From assembly GCA_002633005.1 (NCBI GenBank), contig NMRA01000359.1, forward strand, positions 337,438-401,437: a DNA stretch of 64,000 nt. Direction: 5' to 3'. The position numbers and the translations under genes are program-made. The stretch comes from Phoronis australis (Eukaryota; Phoronida; Phoronidae). Of the stretch, positions 11,590 to 24,800 are shown one piece after another (within the stretch, counting starts at the first letter, position 1; the number at the start of each line of letters is the position of its first letter). Below the pieces are notes generated by a model that saw nothing but the letters and a program-made list of their open reading frames with translations, had not been told where the DNA came from and did not search any database.

Positions 11590-11654
11590 AATAAAAATTT
11601 GAAAGTAATGTCGGGCCATGGTGATGTTGCCCTTTCTGTCACTGTCTCAATAAA
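11590..11654 (+). terminator. PCCA: PCCA poly(A) signals
   Basis: AATAAA occurs at 11590-11595 and again at 11649-11654. Each is preceded by GTCACTGTCTC, so a stretch of about 59 bp carrying the signal is duplicated in tandem. This gives a 3' UTR of roughly 0.2 kb. Confidence 0.6.
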
Positions 11655-13596
11655 AAGTGGTAAGTGCCGTCGCGCCGTGGTTATACCACGCTTGGTGTGT
11701 TGGAAATCACCATCTTTGGTCTGCCACCCATGCTGGTAGTAATGGTTAATGTAGCACTTGCCCGTTCGGCATACATGTAGCTAGCACTAACAAAAGATTG
11801 GATGGATTTACACGTTGATCACGTGACTATTCGTGACTCATTGCCATTGCGCCCAAGAGGTGTAGACGCGACTTGGACAAAACATATTAATCAAACTGGG
11901 ATTTTCTGTTCAACACTGCTACTTTTATGTACCTTTAGATCTATTTGCCTTTCTTATTCATCAGTTCAATGAAATTTCTGGCTCAGTTTTGTTGAATGCT
12001 CCTATCGCTTAAGTCTGGCCTTTTATATGAAATGTGTGATGAAGTATTAGTGTACTGTTTTGTGCATTGCCAAAATATGCAAATTCTTTAGAAGCAATAC
12101 GTGTTCTTAACTAAGCAAGATGTTGAAGCTTTATGTGGTGGGAAATTGTGGCTACATTGGAAAGTTGGTATTATTTGATGTTGGATGAGTAGATAGTACT
12201 TGATACCGGTTCTATAAAGGCAGTATTAAACTGACATAAAATTCACAAAGTACTTTGTTTTTTAAAACAAGACTCTAGTTTGTAGGTAACTCGACAGACT
12301 AGAAGAAAATATTAAGTGTTTGACATTTAACACTCGATTTACTTCCCTGGTTGTCTTTTTGACATAGTTGGCTACGCCTTCACAGCAGATATTCCCATAG
12401 ACGTACAAATTAATTATTTGAATCTGATGTAGAATCTAAATTTGCTTTGCAAAATTATATTAATGCTCGGTATGCTTCAAATGCAGATATTGGTTTTCTT
12501 CAAGAAGTTTGAGCTTAAAACCTGCTATTCTCGTTACATGTGAATAAAATGTATTTTATATTGATTGAATATTTTTATTTTAAAAGGTCCATGCTGCCCT
12601 AAATAGGTCAAGCCGAAATCGCAGTCTGTAAACTGATATAAATCAGTCAATATTCCTATTGAAACAATGAACTCCGTTCTGGTCGTTGTTTTATCATAAG
12701 GAATGCTAACTCGCCATATTAGAAAATAAAACGAAGGGTTTCGACCAAAACCGGAGAGGACAGTTTTCACAGAATATACAGATTATGAATTCACGTTTAA
12801 TGGCAAGTGACAACTTCACATCTCAGAATGTAACAGAGAAGTTTCATTGTCACAGCTTGGTGGTGCTTTTTGCTTTGTACAAGTCACATCAACTTTGTAT
12901 TTGTCACACATGCTAAGACGCAAAATTTGTCAGTGATAACGAATTCCCGGCATAATTTTACAATCAGTGAAAAAAGGAACCACTTGATGAAGCACAAAAA
13001 TTGTAAACATTAAGGAACACTAATACCAACTACTTGGCGCTCATTTTGTTGAAGAATTCTCAAATTTTTGTCACAAAATGTCACCATGTCGCAAGGAATC
13101 CATTCCAGGCAGATGACACTGCATGGAGACTAGAGTACAGTACTGTGTAAAAAAAGTTCGTTTTATCTGTCCGATGTCCGAGACATATTTCTGATGAAGA
13201 GTGAGCTGGTTTTCAGTGTTTGAGCCCTCGGCTGCTACACCTGGGAATGTAGTTAATAAGGAGAAGAGAAGCCCTGCTAAAGTACTGGTTGTAGATTATC
13301 AGTGCTATCACATGAAGTCTGGAGAGTAGTTATTTAGTTTTATTCATCGCCATCATACCGACAAACCCACATCAATGTCAAACAGCTTACACAAGGAAAA
13401 TGTTCCATAGAAAGAACCGCTGGTTGGTGCGTGCCAAAGTTTGAGATAATCGAGAGGCATACAAGCATACAATTATCAGACACTGTCCTTCCCAATTCCA
13501 AAAAGCTTCTCGTTTGGTCAATGATGGGACACCAAAAACCAAGTTGATTTCTGCAAAGGAATTTGTGATGGATGAGACAAAGAGAGCACAGATACA

Positions 13597-13741
13597 AGTG
13601 GCGGACTTATGGGGGCGCATGGGCCCCCCTAAAATTCTCCAAAATTCCATTTGGTAGTACCGGGATGCAGATGTCTTATAGGCCAAATCTTGACTAATAC
13701 TCTGCCTTGCCCCCCAACTCAAAATCCTGGATCCGCCCCTA
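13597..13741. mobile_element. GGGGCGGATCCAGG MITE, copy 1
   Basis: The right end is the complement of AGGGGCGGATCCAGGATTTT. The left end GTGGCGGACTTATGGGG is a diverged inverted match. The inner part is nearly the same as 53387-53527 (CCCCCTAAAATTCTC, ATTCCATTTGGT, CTAATACTCTGC). Confidence 0.65.
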
Positions 13742-14728
13742 GCTACTGCGAGCTATATAAAGTAGAGTCTTCATCTACATCCAACTTCAAGTAGCATCCC
13801 GTCCTGGGCCCGAGGTCTCATATTTGTACTCGAAATTGAGTTTCAAATTATTTTTAACATTTTCTGTTCTACTTTTACTATTACTACAAATTCGAGACAA
13901 GTGTCTGAAATTATGTACTCGACTCTGCTATGGTTTACCTGGACGACAGTTTAACCCTAGTTTGCAACCGATGACCCCAACATTAAGGTTATAAGTTCTG
14001 GCTATAAAGTCGAAATTTCGAATTTTAGCTCAAATCTGAGGGTCAAGAAGTGCAAACTTGGAATACAAACTCCTCTGTGGAGACCATGATGTATTCGAGA
14101 ATGGAATAATAATGTAACACTTATGTTGAGATCGTTTAAAAGCAAAAATAATTTTTGGTTCGATTTCGAGTACAAAGATTAGACATAAGGTCCTGTTTAG
14201 TTGAGCAAAAACAGAAAATCCAGTTAGGCTTTTATCGTCCACCATAAAATCAGCCTCAAAATATTCCTTAGTGACAAAGTCTGAAGCATTTTTCGAGTTA
14301 ATATTTTAAAAGTTCTTGTTGCCAACCACAGTAAAATTTATATTTGTATATCGGTATGGATAATTGTGAGATTAATTTTCTGAGAGAAAAAAGTCCAATT
14401 CAAATTTTGCACTTTACCCAGCTAAAGAGGGCAAAGCACAGCTTCAAATTATTCCTAGGACCATTCTTGCCATTATTTTGCAGCAGCCCGGTATTATGCT
14501 TCAACTGCCATAACACTAAAAAAAATTCCATAATCTGTTTTTCACTATGATCTAGAGTGCTAACAAAACAGGTGAAGAGATCATACTGCACAGTATTCAC
14601 AACATCTCACCGCAGTATGCTGAGGATCAGCCAATAAACACTACAGCAACTGTCTATTTTCTGCCTTAGAATTCAATTTTCAAACAAGGGAGCCTTAGAC
14701 TTACAGGAAATTTGTACATTAGTGGACT

Positions 14729-15164
14729 GTTGCATGAAACAATCCCAAACAGGGACTCGCCTAAGGTCCCTAAGTCTTTTTGCATTTTTGTGTCTTTATG
14801 GACCTACAGATGCAATATTTTTCTATCATTTCATCTTTATTATGAGCTCCTCTTTGATTAATGACATTTTCTAGGAAATCAATACAAATAAAAACTCAGC
14901 CCAGAGTTGATTGAAAATAAATACTATAGGGACTTAGTCCTTAAATTGGGGGTGTTGCATGAAAAGATCCCTAGAACTTACTTTCGACAATATTGACAAT
15001 TTAACATAGACTTCACTCTCGATTTGTATCAAAGTCAAAAGATAATTTAGTAAATGAAACTAAAACAATACAAGATAGGGCAATCGATGTTTTCACAAGC
15101 CCAAAAATACGCAGTAGATTTAGAGAACTTAGACGAGTGCCTACTTGGGACTGTTTCATGCAAC
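14729..15164. mobile_element. GTTGCATGAAAC MITE (436 bp)
   Basis: Imperfect terminal inverted repeats of about 46 bp: GTTGCATGAAACAATCCCAA at the left and its complement with one difference at the right, followed by matching ACTCG-CTAAG-TC-CTAA blocks. A third partial end (GTTGCATGAAAAGATCCCT) lies inside near 14952. No ORF is conserved. Confidence 0.7.
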
Positions 15165-15587
15165 CGGGCACTGGACCTTGACATGTTGAAAATACTGACA
15201 GGTTGAACTATATGTTGAACACTAGGACAGCTTTATAACACAATACTGAAACATGCTTTTCAATTGACAATATCAAAAATATAAAAGTGAAAATACAACA
15301 AAATAAATACGCCATTATTCACTGTAACTCATAATACAATACGCAACATTTAAGATGACAAGTTAATTTAACAACGAATCGAGTTAAAGCACTTCAATCA
15401 ACCAATGAATGACACTCTTCATATTGGCTTACTTAGATACGCCTAAGCCAACCACTGCTAGGCAATACTAGGATACCAACTACATGAGCACAGCGCGTTA
15501 ACTTATCTTAAAGCAATGAAAAGCATAAGCAATAGCATTCCATGACATCTGAGACAAATGACGTCTATTTTCAAGGGGGGGATAAAC

Positions 15588-16057
15588 AATTGGTCGGATT
15601 TCACAAAACCACTTGCCCGAGCTTCAAAACCAGTTCGCTGGACTGCAAAACCCAATGGCTGGTGTTCTGACATGGTGGTCACATCTCAAAACAGGTTGGC
15701 CAGTACCTCAAAGCCAGATGGTCGCAAGCAAAAACTGGTTGGCCGGACCTAAAGTGGGTTGGCTGGAGCTTAAACACAACGACCAATTAATCAAATTGCC
15801 GGTTTTGAACAAAAACAAGTGGGTACGAAAAATAAACTCTAGATGTCACTTGAATCCTTCGACAGTCGTGTTTGAGCACCAGCCAACTGGATATAACACC
15901 AGCCATCGTGTTGTGGGTCCAGTCAACTAGTTTTTTGGGTGAGACCGCTGCGTTTTGAAGTCCAGACAACACATTTGATCAGCCGCCATTGGTTTTACAG
16001 TCCAGCCACCTGATTTTGATGTCCGGGCCGGTGGTTTTGAAGTCCAACCAATTGTTC
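15588..16057. mobile_element. Foldback element with subrepeated arms
   Basis: The outer ends AACAATTGG-CGGATTTCAC and the complement of the right end pair well. Both arms (about 200 bp each) are built from degenerate 22-26 bp units of the type TTGGCTGGACTTCAAAACCA. The right arm is the reverse complement of the left. The centre is a short unique spacer (about 15790-15860). This is the structure of foldback-type transposons. No protein is present, and target-site repeats are not clear. Confidence 0.65.
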
Positions 16058-16569
16058 ATAACCCTTTGATTTTGAGACAAACTTTCAAGATCAAGCGTGC
16101 CAAAGATTTCAATCGACCAATGAATGAAACTAACATTGACTCATTTGCATATACCTAAACCAAGCACCACGAGGCACACTTGCCAGGATGTCCACAAAAT
16201 GAGGAGAGCACAATACCTTTTCTTAAGCAATGACTGGCTGAGGCATTGTACAACAACAATGACAATTAAAGCCATTCTGTGACCACTAATTTTCAACCAT
16301 TCATTTAATATTAATAAGCAGAACAACAAAACATAGCACAGCAGAGAGTTGATATGCACCCACCGTGTCTACCGCATACAGTGCAGATACAAGGGTTGAT
16401 CGTAATTTTAGAAAATTCCACTAAAGGTACCAAATGAATGCTGGTAATCTTAAAATAGTCTAGTGGTTATGAAAAACAATCCTCACAGGAACACATCTGT
16501 CACCTTTCATCGGGATTTGTCGTGCAGTATGGAGTATAGGAAGGCAGGTAACAAAGAACATAATAATTA

Positions 16570-17690
16570 CACAAAAATGAAACAGCCAATGAGTGGCAAC
16601 GTAGGTTAAAGCTGTGTGAAACAGTGCTTGTGCAGTTGCCTATATTGTGGTAACTTATTTGACAAATTTCACGAACATCCATTGAGCAACTTGTGAGACG
16701 AACGGAAAGAAAAACAAAATTGACACTAGTGAGACTGTGCAGTAGTCGTATTTGACCCAAAATCCATCAAGGAACTTGGTAGATATTGAGCCACGGGCAA
16801 AACAAACAAAATTGCTGCCAACTAGAGGGCGCCACAGCAGTTGAACTTGTCCAAAAATCCTTGGCAACCATGCATATCCAAGAAGAAAACACATGTCAAT
16901 TTTTTAGTGGTTTGGCCAATACAAAAGCAGATGCCAACAACCAGAGACTAAAAAATTATAGGTGGCTTACAATCAATCAAATCCATCTGAAAGTGGGAAG
17001 GTGTCATTGCATCTTTAACACAAGTCTATTTGCCAAATTTTCTGAAAATCTGTCAAGGAACTTCAAAAATACAGAGGAAAGCCGAAAAAAGTAAAGTTAC
17101 TGATAGGGGGCACAATGGTAGTCGGATCCATCCGACCGTTATCCTTACCTTCATAGAAATACACCGTCAAATGTAACAAAGATCTTGCACAATATTTAGG
17201 AGATACAGCCCGGACTTAAAGAAAAGTGCCACTAGTTGAGGACATGCAAATCATCGTGAACTGTGCTCCTCCCAATACGAACACAAAAGTCATACGCCAA
17301 TTCGCATACTGATCATCAGAGTGATTTGACCAATAGAGGCAGACGTCAAAAATCGGACTCAAAAATAGTAAAAATGGCTACTAGCTATCCGGCGCAGAAT
17401 ACCTAAAATCCATCTGAAAAACAGAAAAATGGGGTCATCTCCTTAACAGATACCTATTTCATGAAAACCGATCAAAGAACTCAGAAGGCACTGAGAGGCA
17501 AATGTAATTAAACTAAAATTGACACCGGTACTTGGATCCCTACAGAAATTAAACCGTACTGCCTCATCCATGACAGCAAATTTCATGAACATTCATTTAT
17601 GAGTTTTAGAAATACAGCAGCAGATGCCAGATGAACGGAAAGACAGACAGACAGCATAATGCGCCCACACATGGATGCATAAGAATACTC
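16570..17690. repeat. Cluster of decayed dispersed repeats
   Basis: Several diverged blocks share TTTCATGAACATTCA / TTGCCAAATTTTCTGAA then a GAACGGAAAGACAGACAGAC-like tail (16660-16710, 17020-17090, 17450-17500, 17575-17665). Unit boundaries are blurred and no coding is preserved. Confidence 0.45.
16820..16835 (+). promoter_or_regulatory. CTCF-like motif
   Basis: AACTAGAGGGCGCCAC matches the bilaterian CTCF core (C-AG-GGGC-C) in plus orientation. Binding is inferred from sequence only. Confidence 0.4.
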
Positions 17691-18287
17691 CTAACAGCGC
17701 ACAATGCAAAGTCATTCAATACATGTTCAGAAATAGCCTACCTCACAAATGCAATGCTTGTCGTTTGTAATACAAATCCTGTAGATTTTGTTAGCAGGTC
17801 TAAGAAAAAAGAACTTTGAAAATTACTCAATAAGCTTAATGTCATATACTTGGTTTCATTTTCAAGAATGTCGGCGTACACAGCTAACTCTCAAAGTAAT
17901 TCCCACGATACATAATAACATCCTTAGATTTGTTCATACACCAATCATGTCTTTGCCTTGTAATTTTGCTAGACCTATATATTTCATAATTTGGCAAGAA
18001 TATTTGGCACTTATATTATGTCATGTTAAAAATTCTCGATGTTCTGTCAAGCACCAGTCTTTCAGATTAAGACGAACAACGAAGCCCTGCGGCTAAGTTA
18101 AATGTGGGTACAAAAATATAACAATCACCTTCAACAACTTGTTAACTAATCCGTCTTGATCTCATACAACCAATCAAGTGATGAGAAAAATAGGTTTTGT
18201 CCAGTCATGATCCCAATACTCTGAACAAGGCTTACCTACCAGAACCAAACAAAATAGCTAATATATGACACTAAGGAGCTCAACATT

Positions 18288-18301
18288 CACTAGAGGGCGT
18301 T
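18288..18301 (+). promoter_or_regulatory. CTCF-like motif
   Basis: CACTAGAGGGCGTT, plus orientation, 125 bp from an opposite-facing motif at 18426 and just beyond the ICE1 stop. Confidence 0.4.
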
Positions 18302-18425
18302 AGTAAAAACAATAGACTTACAAATAAATGAAATATACACGCATTCAGGTCATCACTTCTGACCCCTCTACAAAAGCCTCCCCCATGCAGTTGAGCAACT
18401 TTCTGTTCTCAGTCCATTAATATTA

Positions 18426-18438
18426 GCGCCACCTAGTG
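18426..18438 (-). promoter_or_regulatory. CTCF-like motif
   Basis: GCGCCACCTAGTG is the complement of CACTAGGTGGCGC, a near-ideal CTCF core. It lies between the two convergent genes and faces the motif at 18288. Confidence 0.45.
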
Positions 18439-18612
18439 AAAAATTAAGTCACCCTTAGATGCAGCACTATGATGCACAACATATGTTGAACCAGGCCAAA
18501 AATGCACAATATATCCACGATAAATCTTAATAAACTCTTATTTACAAACGGATTTCAAATGGTTTCAATTTACACAACTGACAGCAACATCAACCCAGAC
18601 AAGGCATGTCCA

Positions 18613-18845
18613 TTACTTTTTCTGAGTTTTGGCCGTTTTCTTGGCTGTAGCTAACGACGCTGCAGTTTTGGCGTCTTTGTTTCTAAATCGGTTCCAAAAC
18701 ACTTCAAGCTGGTGACAGAGTGCTTGGGGTAATGCAGTCGTCTGTCGGTTTACCCACTCGTCAATAGGGGGCAACACTAGGTGAGGGTTGTACTTTGCCA
18801 AGGAGATGAAGCTTTCCACAGTGCAGTACTGCAAATCCAGTAGTG
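18613..18845 (-). CDS. ICE1: ICE1 last coding exon
   Basis: It encodes LLDLQYCTVESFISLAKYNP...EVFW and a Lys/Ala-rich tail ending KTQKK and TAA. The acceptor TTTTTCAG is at 18847-18846. The LAKYNP...IDEWVN segment corresponds to the extreme C-terminal helix pair of ICE1. Confidence 0.85.
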
Positions 18846-21800
18846 CTGAAAAAGTTCAGGAAAATTTAACAAATAATAACTGATGGAATGAAATACTATA
18901 ATTAAGGAAAAACTAGAATAATTTCGTTTTAAAACATACTTCATGTACAACTGAAAGAACTTTGAAAAAATATTTTGTACGATAAAATTCCATACATTTA
19001 AGACACAATATGGCACAATTAAGAAACATTTTTTCTTTCATAAACAATATTTTCTATAGCATAACTACAATAAGACCCATGTGTTGAGAAACTACGCCCT
19101 TCACCACTTGCTATGTAAGCCAACTTCCATCAACCATTACACCGCCGGCTAAATCCCACTCATAAAGTACTTAAAACACAGTGCGGTCACTAGGCCGCGC
19201 AGTCAATGACCTGTCTCATGAACCCGGCATGCGTGCTGTGTTGGTGATTTTCTGTTTTAGTGAGAGAGACATCTCTTAACCTTTTGATCAGCAATAATAT
19301 TTTCAAAGAGTAGTAGCAGTACTTCGGGACTCTATCAACACTTAAGTTTGAAAGTCACTTTGGAACAAAAATAAACAAATTAACTTCTGGTCAAGAGGTA
19401 CATGAATTGTTTTTTTTTTCTGACTATAATAATATGTATGAATCATTGCTTTCCACGGCGTCACATGTACCAATTATTAGAAGATTTTTACGGAATTTTA
19501 AGGCCATGTATGAACTATTCGAGTGTACTAACTAATTACGGTATAGTATTTAGGACCATAGTGGGAATTCGTGCATTAACCGTTACAAAATCAAGAGCCC
19601 TCTACGAAAGTCACGCAATATTTGCCAAATCATCAGTTCTTTTTACATTAAATGCAATGCACCGTGCATAAATAACATGCACATGCACACGCACACACAA
19701 GTGTTGCCTGATGTGCATGAATGGGGCAGTCAAAACAATGCTAGAAGACTAAGAAATCGAAAAATAAATTCAGGCAACCATTCTGATAAAAAATTGGTGA
19801 TTTTATTGTACCGTATGATAATTGAAACTTGGAAATTCTTACATGAGACATTTGATGTAATTATTGACAATCATTTCACAGAATAAAAAATACAGATTAA
19901 TTTAGTTAAGAGGTAATTTTTATACCATGGCAGTGCAATACAACACAATACAATACAATAATACAATACAATACAATACAATACAATACAATACAATACA
20001 ACGCAATGCAATGACAAAAATATCATCAAAATGCTCTAATACACTAACCCTTCTAGCTGAGCCCAGATCAGGAGTATATTTAATGATTGTAAGTGCCACT
20101 AGGTGGAGCAACTGGACAACAGTTTGGCAATAGGCCTTCCCTTTATCAACAAGGTAGTCAGTGCTTAGAAACACACCGACAATGAGAGAGAGTAGCTTTA
20201 AGTTGTGTGCAGAATGATATGAGGTAAGCCAAGAGCCTTGTAGTTGATGTTTTACGACATGATGGCACTTTTTGAACCTCATGAAAATGTTATCAAGCTG
20301 AAAACTCAGGATTTTGGAACAGTTAAAAAACCTGGTTGTGTGATAGATATTCAAACTTTCTACTCTGGATATTACATAGGCACATAGGCCACCGGCCCAT
20401 ATACAAATGTAATGGCAATTAAGACACAACAGGTAAGTCACAAGAATCACGCCTTTGCTAAGCATAGACAAATTCCATAAATACTTCTAAGGCTATTCAC
20501 ATCACTATATTAAATTGATTGTAATATGAAGACTGTTTTATCCCAATTATTCAGCAGATAACAAATTTCAGTAACCTTTAACTTTTGCAGACATTCACCC
20601 TGTTTGATTTACCACTTATTACAGTCTAGAATCCAAATGTATGCATATTTTCAAACTGTAGAGCTAGGTGTAAATTCAATCACATGCAGGGCAGTGGCCA
20701 ATTACACCAATACATTTACAAGTTAACTGATCCCCTCTGCAAACATTGGTCAACAAGGTCAAGGAATCAAGGGTCATTCCTCTTGTAAAGTTGTCAGCAC
20801 CCTAATTTATACACACTGAACTGACTACAACAGAAAAGAACTGGCCTAGTATATAAGTTGGCCCACATAAGAGGAGGGAACTACATAATTGGTTTTGCTA
20901 TTCACAATACCATGTTAAACATGTGCAGACTTTTGAAGCATTCATACCAAGCAAGCAGCATACAAATAGCCTGTATTGATTACTATGCAATTCTATTGGC
21001 TCACAAGAGCTGATTTCAGTCTACCTATTCAAAAGTTCAATAACTGCCTTGTCTTGATCTCTGACTATCAACAGTCTGAGGTTGAAGGAAGTCTGAGTCC
21101 TGTAAGCAGGGTATCCACTAGAAACTAAATCCGGGGTAGGGGGAATATATAATGGTCTCACTCACTTAGGGGATAAGTTATAACAAACTTGCCATCGTTA
21201 TACAGGTGTCCACAGGTAATAACTTACCTGAAAATTATGTCAATTTTTGTGCTTAATTTATTTGCAGAGCCCAGGTGCAACTGTACTGGCCTTAACTCAA
21301 TACTGTACCACTGAGTAACTTCTCATATGTATTTTAAAATTTAGTCATTCACCTTGTTTATTGCTCGTAATTTTTAATTACGTAATTTGGTGGAGAAGTC
21401 TAAGCCTGTGTCTTTATTTCACTATATTATTATTTAATCCTACTCTAACTTCATCTGATGCACAAACTGGCTTCAATTTCTTCAGCAGTCATGAAAATGC
21501 CAAAAAACACCAGATGACTTTAATGCTCTTTTATCAAATGAAATTGCAAGCTTGAGGCAAAACAATGTTTTCTGAACAAAAATGTTTTCAGTCACTGGAA
21601 AGTGTTAATCCAACAAACCACCTTAACATGGAGTTTTCATGTAAAACATGGAGTTGTCCAACCTAAACTTTATAAGGTAATAAGGACCTTCACTGATACG
21701 GATGGAAATTCTTTAACTAGTGCCAGAAAACTAATCGATGCCCCCCCGTTCCTAGGTCCTCTGGCCCTCCCTCAGTAGAGGAAAAGAAAAACTTCGACTT

Positions 21801-24800
21801 TCAACAGGTTTTCGTCAATCGGCGCAAAACCTGGCACGACTTTGCCCTTCCCCGAAAAACCGAGAATTTTCACTGGCCTCCAAACTTTTAAAGACAAGAA
21901 TTAACACTAGACTGAAAAAACTATATTTTTAAGCTCAATGACGATCAACGAATTTTAATATGCTCATGATAGCAATGCCTAGATGTACGTAACCACATGA
22001 TAGCGTTTTTTGATATAACCGAATTTAACACATCAAACACATTTTTACACGAAATTTTAGTTAGAAATCAAGACTTCTGTTTTTCAAGAAATGCTGACCT
22101 TTAAGTACCAAGTGGCATGAGGTATTGCATAACAACAAGGGATCGAAAAGTGATTAAAACTGATGGCAATTAAACTAATTATTTTTGTTTTAATAATTTA
22201 ATATCTACTGTCAATCAAAACATCTAATTTCTTCATCATGCATTTATTACAGATCACAAGTCCCGGCAGGATACGACAACAACGATTACGCTTATTAGAA
22301 TGGCTCTCATGTCAGCGACAGTATTAGGTCAAAACGAGGCTGTGGCCTTCATAGAACGACACATTGTGGAGCACAAAGACAAATGTGATCTGATTGACGC
22401 AGTGGGTCGCAGCGAGCTCGCACTCAACCTAGCAACAGCATACATTCGCCAAAACAAGAGGTCAATATCAGATTACATTATGCAGTTTAAAAAGTTTGTC
22501 AAAACTGAAGAGTGTAGTAGAATCGTTGAGAAGGCTAAGGTATCAGAAAACGACGCCAAACTTTACCAAACAGTCTTGTTTTCGCTTTGCTCTATTAAAA
22601 GTTTCTTATCAGGTAAAGTTGGTCTGTTGCTATATTTGTGCTCTTATCTAGACAGTCGCCATATACCACTCAAAATTTTGGAGAATGAAGAATTAATGGC
22701 AACAAAATCCAAACTGGTATCTTCAAGCAAAGTGCTGCTCACGTACAAACTCATCTCTCAAGACAGTGACGATAAGAGTACAGCTAGTATGGATCCCCTC
22801 ATTCAGACTGCTATCAGGGACTACCTTTTTCTGTTTCACAACCACGAAGAGCTCGAAGAAGATGACGGAAGTGAAGAATTGGATTTGTACGATGACGTGC
22901 TCAGACCCTTGTCCAATGTCTTCATGCAACACTGTCCTGATGAATGCAGTACACCGCAGGAGTTCTCTGAATCTCATTTATTCGCACCACACATGAACAG
23001 CTTGGGTTTGAACGTTTGGCGCCAGGGACAGATAATTAGCGGTAAAACTAAAGAGATGTTTGTAGATTTGGCCGAGGACGTGCTGGATACATCCTTAGTT
23101 GCCATGATACATTCGAGAATGTTCTCGCCAGCCAGGGAGGTAAGCAATGTCTTGCTCGAACTTAAGGGCATCAAGTACGGGACACGCCATCAAGAGGTAA
23201 CGAGGACGCTAGCCAATGTGGGAATTGTTACGTATCACAACGGGGATGCAATGAAAGCTCTGGCCATATTTGAAAAAGTTTTGAAGATGGAGCAAGACAA
23301 TTATGGGAAAGACCACATAGAGGTCGCCAATACCCTAGACCCATATATAAGTGCACTTAACGACCTTTCCTATTACGCTAAAGCGAGAGACCTAGCCAAA
23401 CGTGCAATAAAAATCAAAGAGAGGGCGTGTGGGAAGATTTCTTTATCAACTGCCAAAAGTATGTCAAAACTGGCAATAGCTTTGGATGGATTAGGGGAAA
23501 TGGAGGAGGCCAAAAGACTGTTTGAAGAAATTTTACAAATTGTGCAGAAATGTTCTGGTTTAGAGAGTATTCAAAACGCTGAAACAATGGAGAATTTCGC
23601 GCATACACTCACATCATTAGGTGAGAGCAAATCCGCGAGTTCGTATCTTGAAAAAGTGCTTAAAATTAAACGTAACTACTATCCTAACAATCATATAGAG
23701 GTTGCCCACACGTTAGGCAACATGGCCACCGCTATACAGGAAACGGATCCTCCAAAAGCTAAAGAGCTCTGCCAACAGACTCTGACCATATACCAAAGTC
23801 ACTTCGGAAAGATCAGTATTCAAGTAGCGCGCTCCTTGGCAGAGTTGGGAAGCATACTTCGTGCGTGTGGTGAGCTTCGAGAAGCGGAAAAGATGTACCA
23901 AGAGTCTCTCCAAATGAAAGAGCAACTTTTAGGCAGCCATCACATTGAGATGGCCAGCACAATGAACAACTTGTCAACAGTGGAGACACAGCTGGGAGAC
24001 AGGAAGTACGCGAGAATACTGCTGGAGAAGGCCAAGAGGATATGTGAATTGAATGGAGACTCAAGTCAGGCAGTTTTGTCAAAGGTGAACGAAAACCTGA
24101 AACAGTTTCAGTTGAAGTAACATTCGCTGAAACCTTGCAGTCTGCTGCAGCTACAAAGTCTATATTTTGAATGACACACGAGATCTGACAAAGATTTTCT
24201 AAATCTGAAATAGTGGATTTGCAAACTCACTGTGTTTACACAATCGACAAGCATACACTCAACTCTTACTATGAAAGGAGGTGGAAATCACTTAAGGACT
24301 TCAAGGGAAGGTATAAACAGACAACCATGAAAGTACCATACTGCGCACAAAGACCTAATGATGGTCAGAAAACTTACTGAGCGAAGAAGATATGATGAAT
24401 AGACTAAACGTGTTCTAGAATCATCTTAGAAGGGACTGTTTTACTGAGTTTCTCTCCAAAAAGTCATCTAAGTTTTATCTTGTTTAATCATAGATTATAG
24501 ACAACAGATTCGCAACTGTGACATTTTCTTGTGCACTAACTCTAGAGGAGGCGCCACTCTCCTAAATTATCTGTTTCACTTTCCGGTTAGTGTATTGTGA
24601 CGACACAACCGCCGACCATGATTAGCAGATGACGTACTTGCCGGAAATAGTACCAGATAATTTGGCCAGGTGTCGCTAGTGAACAATGACGTCATTGCTT
24701 CAGTAAGAGCACAGATTTCGTCCATTGAAAGTATACAGAGTTGGCGGTCCACGTACAATAGTCTATGGTTTAATAAACATTTCCCAGCAGTAATATCTTT

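Larger units (their letters stand above)
11655..18612. other. Gene-free interval between convergent PCCA and ICE1
   Basis: About 7 kb with no coding exon that I can support. It holds a GGATCC-type MITE (13.6 kb), a GTTGCATGAAAC MITE (14.7-15.2 kb), a foldback element (15.6-16.06 kb), diverged copies of a repeat whose end reads GAACGGAAAGACAGACAGAC (16.6-17.7 kb), and three CTCF-like motifs. The 11.8-13.5 kb part shows nothing recognisable. Confidence 0.6.
19030..22252. other. Part of the last ICE1 intron upstream of the nested TPR gene
   Basis: No NB-ARC P-loop (GxxGxGKT) or other supportable exon was found here on either strand. It contains an ATACA microsatellite (19.93-20.0 kb) and a CTCF-like motif at 20095. 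The rest is AT-rich unique sequence. Confidence 0.5.

Noticed and set aside
13340-13722. Two overlapping minus-strand ORFs of 85 and 111 codons
   Set aside because: Part of one overlaps a MITE; no domain, and neither frame shows splice continuity.
19920-20471. 183-codon minus-strand ORF
   Set aside because: Its C-terminal third is the translation of the ATACA microsatellite and the rest has no domain or splice logic; it lies in an ICE1 intron.
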